Under the pieces are notes generated by a model, which worked only from the letters and a program-made list of their open reading frames with translations, had not been told where the DNA came from and made no database searches. Positions 49,541-62,450 of a stretch of 64,000 nucleotides of DNA are shown here, piece after piece; the first letter of the stretch is position 1; each line of letters starts with the position of its first letter. Position numbers and translations under genes: made by a program. This DNA comes from Megalopta genalis (lineage: Eukaryota > Arthropoda > Insecta > Hymenoptera > Halictidae): positions 96,579-160,578 of the forward strand of contig NW_027476669.1 in the NCBI RefSeq assembly GCF_051020955.1, given 5' to 3'.

Positions 49541-52500
49541 GTGTTTCTCTTGGATTTGAAGCTATCTCGTTTGAATCGCATGCAGCTGAAGCTAAACCAT
49601 GTTTATCACAAGTATCTGAATCCAAACCAATTGTTTCGCACAGATTTGAAGCTAAGCCTCCTACTTCGCATTGATTTGAAGTTAAATCATGTGTTTCCCT
49701 GGGATTTGAAGCTAACTCGTTCCATTCGCATGCAACTTTCTCTAAATCGTGTTTATCAGAAGTATTTGAAGCTAAACCACATGTTTCGCATGGATTTGAA
49801 GCTAATCCTTCTACTTCGCATTGATTTGAAGTTAATATCATGTGTTTCTCTGGGATTTGAAGCTAACTCGTTCCATTCGCATGCAATGGACTCTAAATCG
49901 AGTTTATCACAAGTATTTGAATCTAAACCATTTTTTTCACATGGAATTGAAGCTAAGCCTTCTACTTGGCATTGATTTGAAGCTAACTCATGTGCTTCGC
50001 ATGGATTTGAAGCTAACTCGTTTGTTTCGCCTGCATTTGAAGCTATTTCATTTAAACCGCAGGTATTTGAACGTAAATCATTTGTTTCGCATTGATTTGG
50101 AGCTAACTCATGTGCTTCGCATGGATTTGAAGCTAACTCGTTTGTTTTGCCTGCATTTGAAGCTATTTCATTTAAACCGCAGGTATTTGAAGGTAATTCA
50201 TTTGTTTCGCATTGATTTGAAGCAAAGCCTACTACTTCGCATTGATTTGAACTTAATTCATGTGTTTCTCTTGAATTTGAAGCGAATTCGTTCGATTCGT
50301 ATGCAGTTGAAACTAAATCATGTTTATCACAAGTATTTGAAGCTAATCCATTTGTTTCGCATTGATTTGAAGCTAAGTCTACTACTTCGCATTGATTTGA
50401 AGCTGAATCATGTGTTTCGCATGGTCTTGAAGCTAACTCGTTTGTTTCGCCTGCATTTGAAGCTATTTCATTTAAACCGCAAGTATCTGAACCCAAAACA
50501 TTTGTTTCGCATTGTTTTGAAGCTAAGCCTACTACTTCGCATTGATTTGAAGTTAAACCATGTGTTTCCCTTGGATTTGAAGCTAAGTCGTTTGATTCGC
50601 ATGCAGTTGAAGCTAAATCATTTTGATCACCAGTATCTGAATCCAAACTATTTGTTTCGCATTGATTTGAAGCTAAGCCTCCTACTTCGCATTGATTTGA
50701 AGTTAAATCATGTGTTTCCCTGGGATTTGAAGCGAACTCGTTCGATTCGTATGCAGTTGAAACTAAATCATGTTTATCACAAGTATTTGAAGCTAATCCA
50801 TTTGTTTCACATGGATTTGAAGCTAAGCCTTCTACTTCGCATTGATTTGAAGCTAACTCATGTGTTTCGCATGGTCTTGAAGCTAACTCGTTTGTTTCGC
50901 CTGCATTTGAAGCTATTTCATTTAAACCGCAAGTATTTGAAGGTAAATCATTCGTTTCGCATGGATTTGAAGCTAAGCCTTCTACTTCGCATTGATTTGA
51001 AGCTAACTCATGTGCTTCGCATGGATTTGAAGCTAACTCGTTTGTTTCGCCTGCATTTGAAGCTATTTCATTTAAACCGCAGGTATTTGAAGGTAAATCA
51101 TTTGTTTCGCATGGATTTGAAGCTAAGCCTTCTACTTCGCATTGATTTGAAGTTAAATCATGTGTTTTCCTGGGATTTGAAGCTAACTCGTTTGATTCGC
51201 ATGCAGTTGACTCTAAATCCCGTTTATCACAAGTATTTGAAGCTAAACCACATGTTTCGCATGGATTTGAAGTTAAGCCTTCTACTTCATATTGATTTGA
51301 TGCTGAATCATGTGTTTCGCATGGGTTTGATGCTAACTCGTTTTTTTCGCCTGCATTTGAAGCTATTTCATTTCAACCGCAGTTATTTGAAGGTAAATCA
51401 TGTGTTTCCCTCCGATTTCAATATAACTCGTTTGATTAGCATGCAGTTGAAGCTTAATAATGTTTATCACAAGTATTTGAAGCTAAATCATTTGTTTCGC
51501 ATTGATTTGAAGCTAAACCTACTACCTCGCATTGATTTGAAGTTAAATCATGTGTTTCCCTTGGACTTGAAGCTAATTCGTTTGATTCGCACGCAGTTGA
51601 CTCTAAATCGTGTTCATCACAAGTACTTGATGCTGAACCACATGTTTCGCATGGATTTGAAGCTAATTCTTCTACTTCGCATTGATTTGAAGTTAAATCA
51701 TGTGTTTCTCTTGAATTTGAAGCTAACTCGTTTGATTCGCATGCAGTTGAAGCTAAATCATTTCGATCACAAGTATCTGAATCCAAACAATTTGTTTCGC
51801 ATTGATTTGACGCTAAGCCTACTACTTCGTATTGATTTGAAGTTAAATAGTGTGTTTCTCTGGGATTTGAAGCTAACTCGTTTGATTCGAAAGCAGTTGA
51901 CTCTAAATCGTGTTTATCACAAGTATTTGAAGCTAAACCATTTGTTTCGCATGGATTTGAAGTTAAGCCTTCTACTTCATATTGATTTGATGCTAAATCA
52001 TGAGTTTCGCATGGATTTAATGCTAACTCGTTTTTTTCGCCTGCATTTGAAGCTATTTCATTTAAACCGCAGATATTTGAAGGTAAATCATTTGTTTCGC
52101 ATGGATTTGAAGTTAAGCCTTCTACTTCATATTGATTTGATGCTAAATCATGAGTTTCGCATGGATTTAATGCTAACTCGTTTTTTTCGCCTGTATTTGA
52201 ATCTATTTCATTTAAACCGCAGATATTTGAAGGTAAATCATTTGTTTCGCATGGATTTGAAGCTAAGGCTTCTACTTCGCATTGATTTGAAGTTAATATC
52301 ATGTGTTTCTCTGGGATTTGAAGCTAACTCGTTCCATTCGCATGCAATTGACTCTAAATCGAGTTTATCACAAGTATTTGAATCTAAACCATTTTTTTCA
52401 CATGGAATTGAAGCTAAGCCTTCTACTTGGCATTGATTTGAAGCTAACTCATGTGCTTCGCATGGATTTGAAGCTAACTCGTTTGTTTCGCCTGCATTTG

Positions 52501-53023
52501 AAGCTATTTCATTTAAACCGCAGGTATTTGAACGTAAATCATTTGTTTCGCATTGATTTGGAGCTAACTCATGTGCTTCGCATGGATTTGAAGCTAACTC
52601 GTTTGTTTTGCCTGCATTTGAAGCTATTTCATTTAAACCGCAGGTATTTGAAGGTAATTCATTTGTTTCGCATTGATTTGAAGCAAAGCCTACTACTTCG
52701 CATTGATTTGAAGTTAATTCATGTGTTTCTCTTGAATTTGAAGCGAACTCGTTCGATTCGTATGCAGTTGAAACTAAATCATGTTTATCACAAGTATTTG
52801 AAGCTAATCCATTTGTTTCGCATTGATTTGAAGCTAAGTCTACTACTTCGCATTGATTTGAAGCTGAATCATGTGTTTCGCATGGTCTTGAAGCTAACTC
52901 GTTTGCTTCGCCTGCATTTGAAGCTATTTCATTTAAACCGCAAGTATTTGAGGGTAAATCATTCGTTTCGCATGGATTTGAAGCTAAGCCTTCCACTTCG
53001 CATTGATTTGAAGTAAATATCAT
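49541..53023. repeat. R block (S2), 3,483 bp
   Basis: Full-length counterpart of the shortened 23,630-26,662. Its right half carries R-specific variants (for example CGCACGCAG near 51,590, as at about 25,227), so it is the positional partner of R. The left half includes the 450 bp missing in S1. Confidence 0.88.
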
Positions 53024-56000
53024 ATGTTTCTCTTGGACTTGAAGCTAACTCGTTTGAATCGCATGCAGTTGAAGCTAAACCATGTTTATCACAAGTTTCT
53101 TAATCCAAACCATTTGTTTCGCACAGATTTGAAGCTAAGCCTCCTACTTCGCATTGATTTGAAGTTAAATCATGTGTTTCCCTGGGATTTGAAGCTAACT
53201 CGTTCCATTCGCATGCAACTTTCTCTAAATCGTGTTTATCAGAAGTATTTGAAGCTAAACCACATGTTTCGCATGGATTTGAAGCTAATCCTTCTACTTC
53301 GCATTGATTTGAAGTTAATATCATGTGTTTCTCTGGGATTTGAAGCTAACTCGTTCCATTCGCATGCAATTGACTCTAAATCGAGTTTATCACAAGTATT
53401 TGAATCTAAACCATTTTTTTCACATGGAATTGAAGCTAAGCCTTCTACTTGGCATTGATTTGAAGCTAACTCATGTGCTTCGCATGGATTTGAAGCTAAC
53501 TCGTTTGTTTCGCCTGCATTTGAAGCTATTTCATTTAAACCGCAGGTATTTGAACGTAAATCATTTGTTTCGCATTGATTTGGAGCTAACTCATGTGCTT
53601 CGCATGGATTTGAAGCTAACTCGTTTGTTTTGCCTGCATTTGAAGTTATTTCATTTAAACCGCAGGTATTTGAAGGTAATTCATTTGTTTCGCATTGATT
53701 TGAAGCAAAGCCTACTACTTCGCATTGATTTGAACTTAATTCATGTGTTTCTCTTGAATTTGAAGCGAATTCGTTCGATTCGTATGCAGTTGAAACTAAA
53801 TCATGTTTATCACAAGTATTTGAAGCTAATCCATTTGTTTCGCATTGATTTGAAGCTAAGTCTACTACTTCGCATTGATTTGAAGCTGAATCATGTGTTT
53901 CGCATGGTCTTGAAGCTAACTCGTTTGTTTCGCCTGCATTTGAAGCTATTTCATTTAAACCGCAAGTATCTGAACCCAAAACATTTGTTTCGCATTGTTT
54001 TGAAGCTAAGCCTACTACTTCGCATTGATTTGAAGTTAAACCATGTGTTTCCCTTGGATTTGAAGCTAAGTCGTTTGATTCGCATGCAGTTGAAGCTAAA
54101 TCATTTTGATCACCAGTATCTGAATCCAAACTATTTGTTTCGCATTGATTTGAAGCTAAGCCTCCTACTTCGCATTGATTTGAAGTTAAATCATGTGTTT
54201 CCCTGGGATTTGAAGCGAACTCGTTCGATTCGTATGCAGTTGAAACTAAATCATGTTTATCACAAGTATTTGAAGCTAATCCATTTGTTTCACATGGATT
54301 TGAAGCTAAGCCTTCTACTTCGCATTGATTTGAAGCTAACTCATGTGTTTCGCATGGTCTTGAAGCTAACTCGTTTGTTTCGCCTGCATTTGAAGCTATT
54401 TCATTTAAACCGCAAGTATTTGAAGGTAAATCATTCGTTTCGCATGGATTTGAAGCTAAGCCTTCTACTTCGCATTGATTTGAAGCTAACTCATGTGCTT
54501 CGCATGGATTTGAAGCTAACTCGTTTGTTTCGCCTGCATTTGAAGCTATTTCATTTAAACCGCAGGTATTTGAAGGTAAATCATTTGTTTCGCATGGATT
54601 TGAAGCTAAGCCTTCTACTTCGCGTTGATTTGAAGTTAAATCATGTGTTTTCCTGGGATTTGAAGCTAACTCGTTTGATTCGCATGCAGTTGACTCTAAA
54701 TCCCGTTTATCACAAGTATTTGAAGCTAAACCACATGTTTCGCATGGATTTGAAGTTAAGCCTTCTACTTCATATTGATTTGATGCTGAATCATGTGTTT
54801 CGCATGGGTTTGATGCTAACTCGTTTTTTTCGCCTGCATTTGAAGCTATTTCATTTCAACCGCAGTTATTTGAAGGTAAATCATGTGTTTCCCTCCGATT
54901 TCAATATAACTCGTTTGATTAGCATGCAGTTGAAGCTTAATAATGTTTATCACAAGTATTTGAAGCTAAATCATTTGTTTCGCATTGATTTGAAGCTAAA
55001 CCTACTACCTCGCATTGATTTGAAGTTAAATCATGTGTTTCCCTTGGACTTGAAGCTAATTCGTTTGATTCGCATGCAGTTGACTCTAAATCGTGTTCAT
55101 CACAAGTACTTGATGCTGAACCACATGTTTCGCATGGATTTGAAGCTAATCCTTCTACTTCGCATTGATTTGAAGTTAAATCATGTGTTTCTCTTGAATT
55201 TGAAGCTAACTCGTTTGATTCGCATGCAGTTGAAGCTAAATCATTTCGATCACAAGTATCTGAATCCAAACAATTTGTTTCGCATTGATTTGACGCTAAG
55301 CCTACTACTTCGTATTGATTTGAAGTTAAATAGTGTGTTTCTCTGGGATTTGAAGCTAACTCGTTTGATTCGAAAGCAGTTGACTCTAAATCGTGTTTAT
55401 CACAAGTATTTGAAGCTAAACAATTTGTTTCGCATGGATTTGAAGTTAAGCCTTCTACTTCATATTGATTTGATGCTAAATCATGAGTTTCGCATGGATT
55501 TAATGCTAACTCGTTTTTTTCGCCTGCATTTGAAGCTATTTCATTTAAACCGCAGATATTTGAAGGTAAATCATTTGTTTCGCATGGATTTGAAGTTAAG
55601 CCTTCTACTTCATATTGATTTGATGCTAAATCATGAGTTTCGCATGGATTTAATGCTAACTCGTTTTTTTCGCCGGTATTTGAAGCTATTTCATTTAAAC
55701 CGCAGATATTTGAAGGTAAATCATTTGTTTCGCATGGATTTGAAGCTAAGGCTTCTACTTCGCATTGATTTGAAGTTAATATCATGTGTTTCTCTGGGAT
55801 TTGAAGCTAACTCGTTCCATTCGCATGCAATTGACTCTAAATCGAGTTTATCACAAGTATTTGAATCTAAACCATTTTTTTCACATGGAATTGAAGCTAA
55901 GCCTTCTACTTGGCATTGATTTGAAGCTAACTCATGTGCTTCGCATGGATTTGAAGCTAACTCGTTTGTTTCGCCTGCATTTGAAGCTATTTCATTTAAA

Positions 56001-56506
56001 CCGCAGGTATTTGAACGTAAATCATTTGTTTCGCATTGATTTGGAGCTAACTCATGTGCTTCGCATGGATTTGAAGCTAACTCGTTTGTTTTGCCTGCAT
56101 TTGAAGCTATTTCATTTAAACCGCAGGTATTTGAAGGTAATTCATTTGTTTCGCATTGATTTGAAGCAAAGCCTACTACTTCGCATTGATTTGAAGTTAA
56201 TTCATGTGTTTCTCTTGAATTTGAAGCGAACTCGTTCGATTCGTATGCAGTTGAAACTAAATCATGTTTATCACAAGTATTTGAAGCTAATCCATTTGTT
56301 TCGCATTGATTTGAAGCTAAGTCTACTACTTCGCATTGATTTGAAGCTGAATCATGTGTTTCGCATGGTCTTGAAGCTAACTCGTTTGCTTCGCCTGCAT
56401 TTGAAGCTATTTCATTTAAACCGCAAGTATTTGAAGGTAAATCATTCGTTTCGCATGGATTTGAAGCTAAGCCTTCCACTTCGCATTGATTTGAAGTAAA
56501 TATCAT
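53024..56506. repeat. R' block (S2), 3,483 bp
   Basis: Counterpart of 26,663-30,145 at +26,361 with very few substitutions (for example TTGAAGTTATTTC at about 53,641, and GCAATTGACTC for GCAATGGACTC at about 53,370). Confidence 0.9.
53325..55919 (+). other. Longest + strand open frame (864 codons), probably not a gene
   Basis: Uninterrupted frame of decapeptides of the type MDLKLTRLFR and IDLKLNHVFR, with GTG at the nominal start. Equal-length copies are 26,964-29,558 and 49,842-52,436. It begins and ends at the recurring one-base gain in GTTAATATCATG, after which it shifts to a frame closed by the TGA in CATTGA. There is no globular segment, signal peptide or plausible ribosome site. The product would be low-complexity and Leu/Lys/Arg-rich. 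Differences between copies are mostly non-synonymous. I infer a by-product of a stop-free repeat. Confidence 0.15.
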
Positions 56507-59500
56507 ATGTTTCTCTTGGACTTGAAGCTAACTCGTTTGAATCGCATGCAGTTGAAGCTAAACCATGTTTATCACAAGTTTCTTAATCCAAACCATTTGT
56601 TTCGCACAGATTTGAAGCTAAGCCTCCTACTTCGCATTGATTTGAATTTAAATCATGTGTTTCCCTGGGATTTGAAGCTAACTCGTTCCATTCGCATGCA
56701 ATTGACTCTAAATCGTGTTTATCAGAAGTATTTGAAGCTAAACCATTTGTTTCACATGGATTTGAAGCCAAGCCTTCTACTTCGCATTGATTTGAAGCTA
56801 ACTCATGTGCTTCGCATGGATTTGAAGCTAACTCGTCTGTTTCGCCTGCATTTGAAGCTATTTCATTTAAACCGCAGATATTTGAAGGTAAATCATTTGT
56901 TTCGCTTGGATTTGAAGTTAAGCCTTCTACTTCGCATTGATTTGAAGTTAAGTCATGTGTTTTCCTGGGATTTGAAGCTAACTCGTTTGATTCGCATGCA
57001 GTTGACTCTAAATCCCGTTTATCACAAGTATTTGAAGCTAAACCACATGTTTCGCATGGATTTGAAGTTAAGCCTTCTACTTCATATTGATTTGATGCTG
57101 GATCATGTGTTTCGCATGGGTTTGATGCTAACTCGATTTTTTCGCCTGCATTTGAAGCTATTTCATTTAAACCGCACTTATTTGAAGGTAAATCATGTGT
57201 TTCCCTCCGATTTCAATATAACTCGTTTGATTCGCATGCAGTTGAAGTTTAATAATGTTTATCACAAGTATTTGAAGCTAAATCATTTGTTTCGCATTGA
57301 TTTGAAGCTAAACCTACTGCTTCGCATTGATTTGAAGTTAAATCATGTGTTTCCCTTGGACTTGAAGCTAACTCGTTTGATTCGCATGCAGTTGAAGCTA
57401 AATCATTTCGATCACAAGTATCTGAATCCAAACAATTTGTTTCGCATTGATTTGACGCTAAGCCTACTACTTCGTAATGATTTGAAGTTAAATAGTGTGT
57501 TTCTCTGGGATTTGAAGCTAACTCGTTTGATTCGCATGCAGTTGACTCTAAATCGTGTTTATCACAAGTATTTGAAGCTAAACCATTTGTTTCGCATGGA
57601 TTTGAAGTTAAGCCTTCTACTTCATATTGATTTGATGCTACATCATGAGTTTCGCATGGATTTAATGCTAACTCGTTTTTTCCGCCTGCATTTGAAGCTA
57701 TTTCATTTAAACCGCAGATATTTGAAGGTAAATCATTTGTTTCGCATTGATTTGAAGCTAAGCCTCCTACTTCGCATTGATTTGAAGTTAAATCATGTGT
57801 TTCCCTGGGATTTGAAGCTAACTCGTTCCATTCGCATGCAATTGACTCTAAATCGTGTTTATCAGAAGTATTTGAAGCTAAACCATTTGTTTCACATGGA
57901 TTTGAAGCTAAGCCTTCTACTTCGCATTGATTTGAAGCTAACTCATGTGCTTCGCATGGATTTGAAGCTAACTCGTTTGTTTCGCCTGCATTTGAAGCTA
58001 TTTCATTTAAACCGCAGGTATTTGAAGGTAATTCATTTGTTTCGCATGGATTTGAAGCTAAACCTACTACTTCGCATTGATTTGAAGCTAACTCATGTGC
58101 TTCGCATGGATTTGAAGCTAACACGTTTGTTTCGCCTGCATTTGAAGCTATTTCATTTAAACCGCAGGTATTTGAAGGTAAATCATTTGTTTCGCATGGA
58201 TTTGAAGCTAAGCCTTCCACTTCGCATTGATTTGAAGTTAATATCATGTGTTTCTCTTGGATTTGAAGCTAACTCGTTAGAATCGCATGCAGTTGAAGCT
58301 AAATCATGTTTATTACAAGTATCTGAACCCAAAACATTTGTTTCGCATTGATTTGAAGCTAAGCCTACTACTTTGCATAGATTTGAATTTAAATCATGTG
58401 TTTCCGTTCGATTTGAAGCTAAGTCGTTTGATTCGCATGCAGTTGAAGCTAAATCATGTTCATCACAAGTATTTGATGCTGAACCACATTTTTCGCATGG
58501 ATTTGAAGCTAATCCTTCTACTTCGCATTGATTTGAAGTTAAATCATGTGTTTCTCTTGAATTTGAAGCTAACTCGTTTGATTCGCATGCAGTTGACTCT
58601 AAATCGTGTCCATCACAAGTATCTGAATCCAAACCATTTGTTTCACATGGATTTGAAGCTAAGCCTACTACTTCGCATTGATTTGAAGCTAACTCATGTG
58701 CTTTGCATGGATTTGAAGCTAACTCGTTTGTTTCGCCTGCATTTGAAGCTATTTCATTTAAACCGCAGATATTTGAAGGTAAATCATCTGTTTCGCATGG
58801 ATTTGAAGCTAAGCTTTCCACTTCGCATTGATTTGAAGTTAATATCATGTGTTTCTCTTGGATTTGAAGCTAGCTCGTTTGAATCGCATGCAGTTGAAGC
58901 TAAATCATGTTTATTACAAGTATCTGAACCCAAAACATTTGTTTCGCATTGATTTGAAGCTAAGCCTACTACTTCGCATTGAGTTGAAGTTAAGTCATGT
59001 GTTTCCCTTGCATTTGAAGCTAAGTCGTTTGATTCGCATGCAGTTGAAGCTAAATCATGTTTATCAGAAGTATTTGAAGGTAAATCATTTATTTCGCATG
59101 GATTTGAGCTAAGCCTTCTACTTCGCATTGATTTGAAGTTAAATCATGTGTTTCTCATGAATTTGAAGCTAATTCGTCCGATTCGCATGCAGTTGAAGCT
59201 AAATCATGTTTATCACAAGTATTTGAAGCTAAATCATTTGTTCCGCATTGATTTGAAGCTAAGCCTTCGACTTCGCATTGATTTGAAGTTAAATCATGTG
59301 TTTCCCTTGGATTTGAAGCTAAGTCGTTTGATTCGCTCGCAGTTGAATCTAAACCATGTTTATCACAAGTATCTGAATCCAAACCATTCGTTTCGCACAG
59401 ATTTGAAGCTAAGCCGCCTACTTTGCATTGATTTGAAGTTAAATCATGTGTTTCCCTGGGATTTGAAGCTAACTCGTTCCATTCGCATGCAATTGACTCT

Positions 59501-59748
59501 AAATCGTGTTTATCAGAAGTATTTGAAGCTAAACCATTTGTTTCACATGGATTTGAAGCTAAGCCTTCTACTTCGCATTGATTTGAAGCTAACTCATGTG
59601 CTTCGCATGGATTTGGAGCTAACTCGTTTGTTTCGCCTGCATTTGAAGCTACTTCATTTAAACCGCAGGCATTTGAAGGTAATTCATTTGTTTCGCATGG
59701 ATTTGAAGCTAAGCCTTCTACTTTGCATTGATTTGAAGTTAATATCAT
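56507..59748. repeat. Q' block (S2), 3,242 bp
   Basis: Counterpart of 30,146-33,387 at +26,361, with the Q'-type T at 59,509 and the ACTCGATTTTTTCGCC variant near 57,131. A private change is GCTACTTC for GCTATTTC at about 59,648. Confidence 0.9.
57249..58247 (-). other. Representative - strand open frame (332 codons), probably not a gene
   Basis: Decapeptides such as LASNPCETND, IASNAGETNE, LASNQCEVEG and LPSNTCGLNE make a 50-residue period with about one Cys per ten residues. Copies lie at 21,130-22,128, 30,888-31,886 and 44,788-45,786. The frame is closed by TAA (in GCTTAATAATG or GTTTAATAATG read in reverse) and by the one-base gains. It looks more protein-like than the + frame, but copies differ freely at replacement sites, so coding is not supported. 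Confidence 0.15.
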
Positions 59749-62450
59749 GTGTTTCTCTTGGATTTGAAGCTATCTCGTTTGAATCGCATGCAGCTGAAGC
59801 TAAACCATGTTTATCACAAGTATCTGAATCCAAACCAATTGTTTCGCACAGATTTGAAGCTAAGCCTCCTACTTCGCATTGATTTGAAGTTAAATCATGT
59901 GTTTCCCTGGGATTTGAAGCTAACTCGTTCCATTCGCATGCAACTTTCTCTAAATCGTGTTTATCAGAAGTATTTGAAGCTAAACCACATGTTTCGCATG
60001 GATTTGAAGCTAATCCTTCTACTTCGCATTGATTTGAAGTTAAATCATGTGTTTCTCTTGAATTTGAAGCTAACTCGTTCGATTCGCATGCAGTTGAAGT
60101 TAAATCATGTTTATCACAAGTATTTGAAGCTAAATCATTTGTTTCGCATTGATTTGAAGCTAAGCCTCCAACTTCGCGTTGATTTGAAGTTAAATCATGT
60201 GTTTCTCTTGAATATGAAGTTAACTCGTTTGATTCGCGTGCAGTTGACTCTAAATCGTGTCCATCACAAGTATCTGAATCCCAACAATTTGTTTCGCATT
60301 GATTTGACGCTAAGCCTACTACTTCGTATTGATTTGAAGTTAAATATTGTGTTTCCCTTGGATTTGAAGCTAACTCGTTCGATTCGCATGCAGTTGAAGC
60401 TAAATCATGTTTATCACAAGTATTTGAAGCTAAATCATTTGTTTCGCATTGATTTGAATCTAAGCCTCCTACATCGCATTGATTTGAAGTTAAATCATGT
60501 GTTTCTCTTGAATTTGAAGCTAACTAGTTTGATTCGCATGCAGTTGACTCTAAATCGTGTCCATCACAAGTATCTGAATCCAAACCATTTGTTTCACATG
60601 GATTTGAAGCTAAGCCTTCTACTTCGCATTGATTTGAAGCTAACTCATGTGCTTTGCATGGATTTGAAGCTAACTCGTTTGTTTCGCCTGCATTTGAAGC
60701 TATTTCATTTAAACCGCAGATATTTGAAGGTAAATCATTTGTTTCGCATGGATTTGAAGCTAAGCCTTCCACTTCGCATTGATTTGAAGTTAATATCATG
60801 TGTTTCTCTTGGATTTGAAGCTAGCTCGTTTGAATCGCATGCAGTTGAAGCTAAATCATGTTTATTACAAGTATCTGAACCCAAAACATTTGTTTCGCAT
60901 TGATTTGAAGCTAAGCCTGCTACTTCGCATTGAGTTGAAGTTAAGTCATGTGTTTCCCTTGCATTTGAAGCTAAGTCGTTTGATTCGCACGCAGTTGAAG
61001 CTAAATCATTTTGATCACAATTATCTGAATCCAAACTATTTGTTTCGCATTGATTTGAAGTTAAATCATGTGTTTCCCTGGGATTTGAAGCTAACTCGTT
61101 CCATTCGCATGCAGTTGACTCTAAATCGTGTTTATCACAAGTATTTGAAGCTAAACCATTTGTTTCGCATGGATTTGAAGTTAAGCCTTCTACTTCATAT
61201 TGATTTGATGCTAAATCATGTGCTTCGCATGGATTTGAAGCTAACTCGTTTGTTTCGCCTGCATTTGAAGCTATTTCATTTAAACCGCATGTATTTGAAG
61301 GTAATTCATTTGTTTCGCATGGATTTGAAGCTAAGCCTTCTACTTCGCATAGATTTGAAGTTAATATCATGTGTTTCGCTTGGATTTGAAGCTATCTCGT
61401 TTGAATCGCACGCAGTTGAAGCTAAACCATGTTTATCACAAGTATCTGAATCCAAACAATTTGTTTCGCACCGATTTGAAGCTAAGCCTCCTACTTCGCA
61501 TTGATTTGAAGTTATATCGTGTGTTTCCCTGGGATTTGAAGCTAACTCGTTCCATTCGCATGCAATTGACTCTAAATCGTGTTTATCAGAAGTATTTGAA
61601 GCTAAACCATTTGTTTCACATGGATTTGAAGCTAAGCCTTCTACTTCGCATTGATTTGAAGCTAACTCATGTGCTTCGCATGGATTTGGAGCTAACTCGT
61701 TTGTTTCGCCTGCATTTGAAGCTATTTCATTTAAACCGCAGGCATTTGAAAGTAATTCATTTGTTTCGCATGGATTTGAAGCTAAGCCTTCTACTTTGCA
61801 TTGATTTGAAGTTAATATCATGTGTTTCTCTTGGATTTGAAGCTATCTCGTTTGAATCGCATGCAGTTGAAGCTAAACCATGTTTATCACAAGTATCTGA
61901 ATCCAAACCAATTGTTTCGCACAGATTTGAAGCTAAGCCTCCTACTTCGCATTGATTTGAAGTTAAATCATGTGTTTCCCTGGGATTTGAAGCTAACTCG
62001 TTCCATTCGCATGCAACTTTCTCTAAATCGTGTTTATCATAAGTATTTGAATCTAAACCACATGTTTCGCATGGATTTGAAGCTAATCCTTCTACTTCGC
62101 ATTGATTTGAAGTTAAATCATGTGTTTCTCTTGAATTTGAAGCTAACTCGTTCGATTCGCATGCAGTTGAAGTTAAATCATGTTTATCACAAGTATTTGA
62201 AGCTAAATCATTTGTTTCGCATTGATTTGAAGCTAAGCCTCCAACTTCGCATTGATTTGAAGTTAAATCATGTGTTTCTCTTGAATATGAAGTTAACTCG
62301 TTTGATTCGCATGCAGTTGACTCTAAATCGTGTCAATCACAAGTATCTGAATCCAAAGCATTTGATTCGCATTGATTTGAAGCTAAGCCTACTACTTCGT
62401 ATTGGTTTGAAGCTAAATCATGTGTATCGCAAGGATTTGAAGCTAACTCG
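59749..62450. repeat. Right tail of S2, with about 1.8 kb of extra units
   Basis: Matches the S1 tail at +26,361 to about 60.6 kb. It then runs through units like those at about 22.6-22.9 kb and others, and rejoins the S1 tail at +28,134 from about 62,450. The net gain is 1,773 bp, three bases over 59 monomers, and it includes one-base-gain sites at about 60,794, 61,365 and 61,816. Confidence 0.75.
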
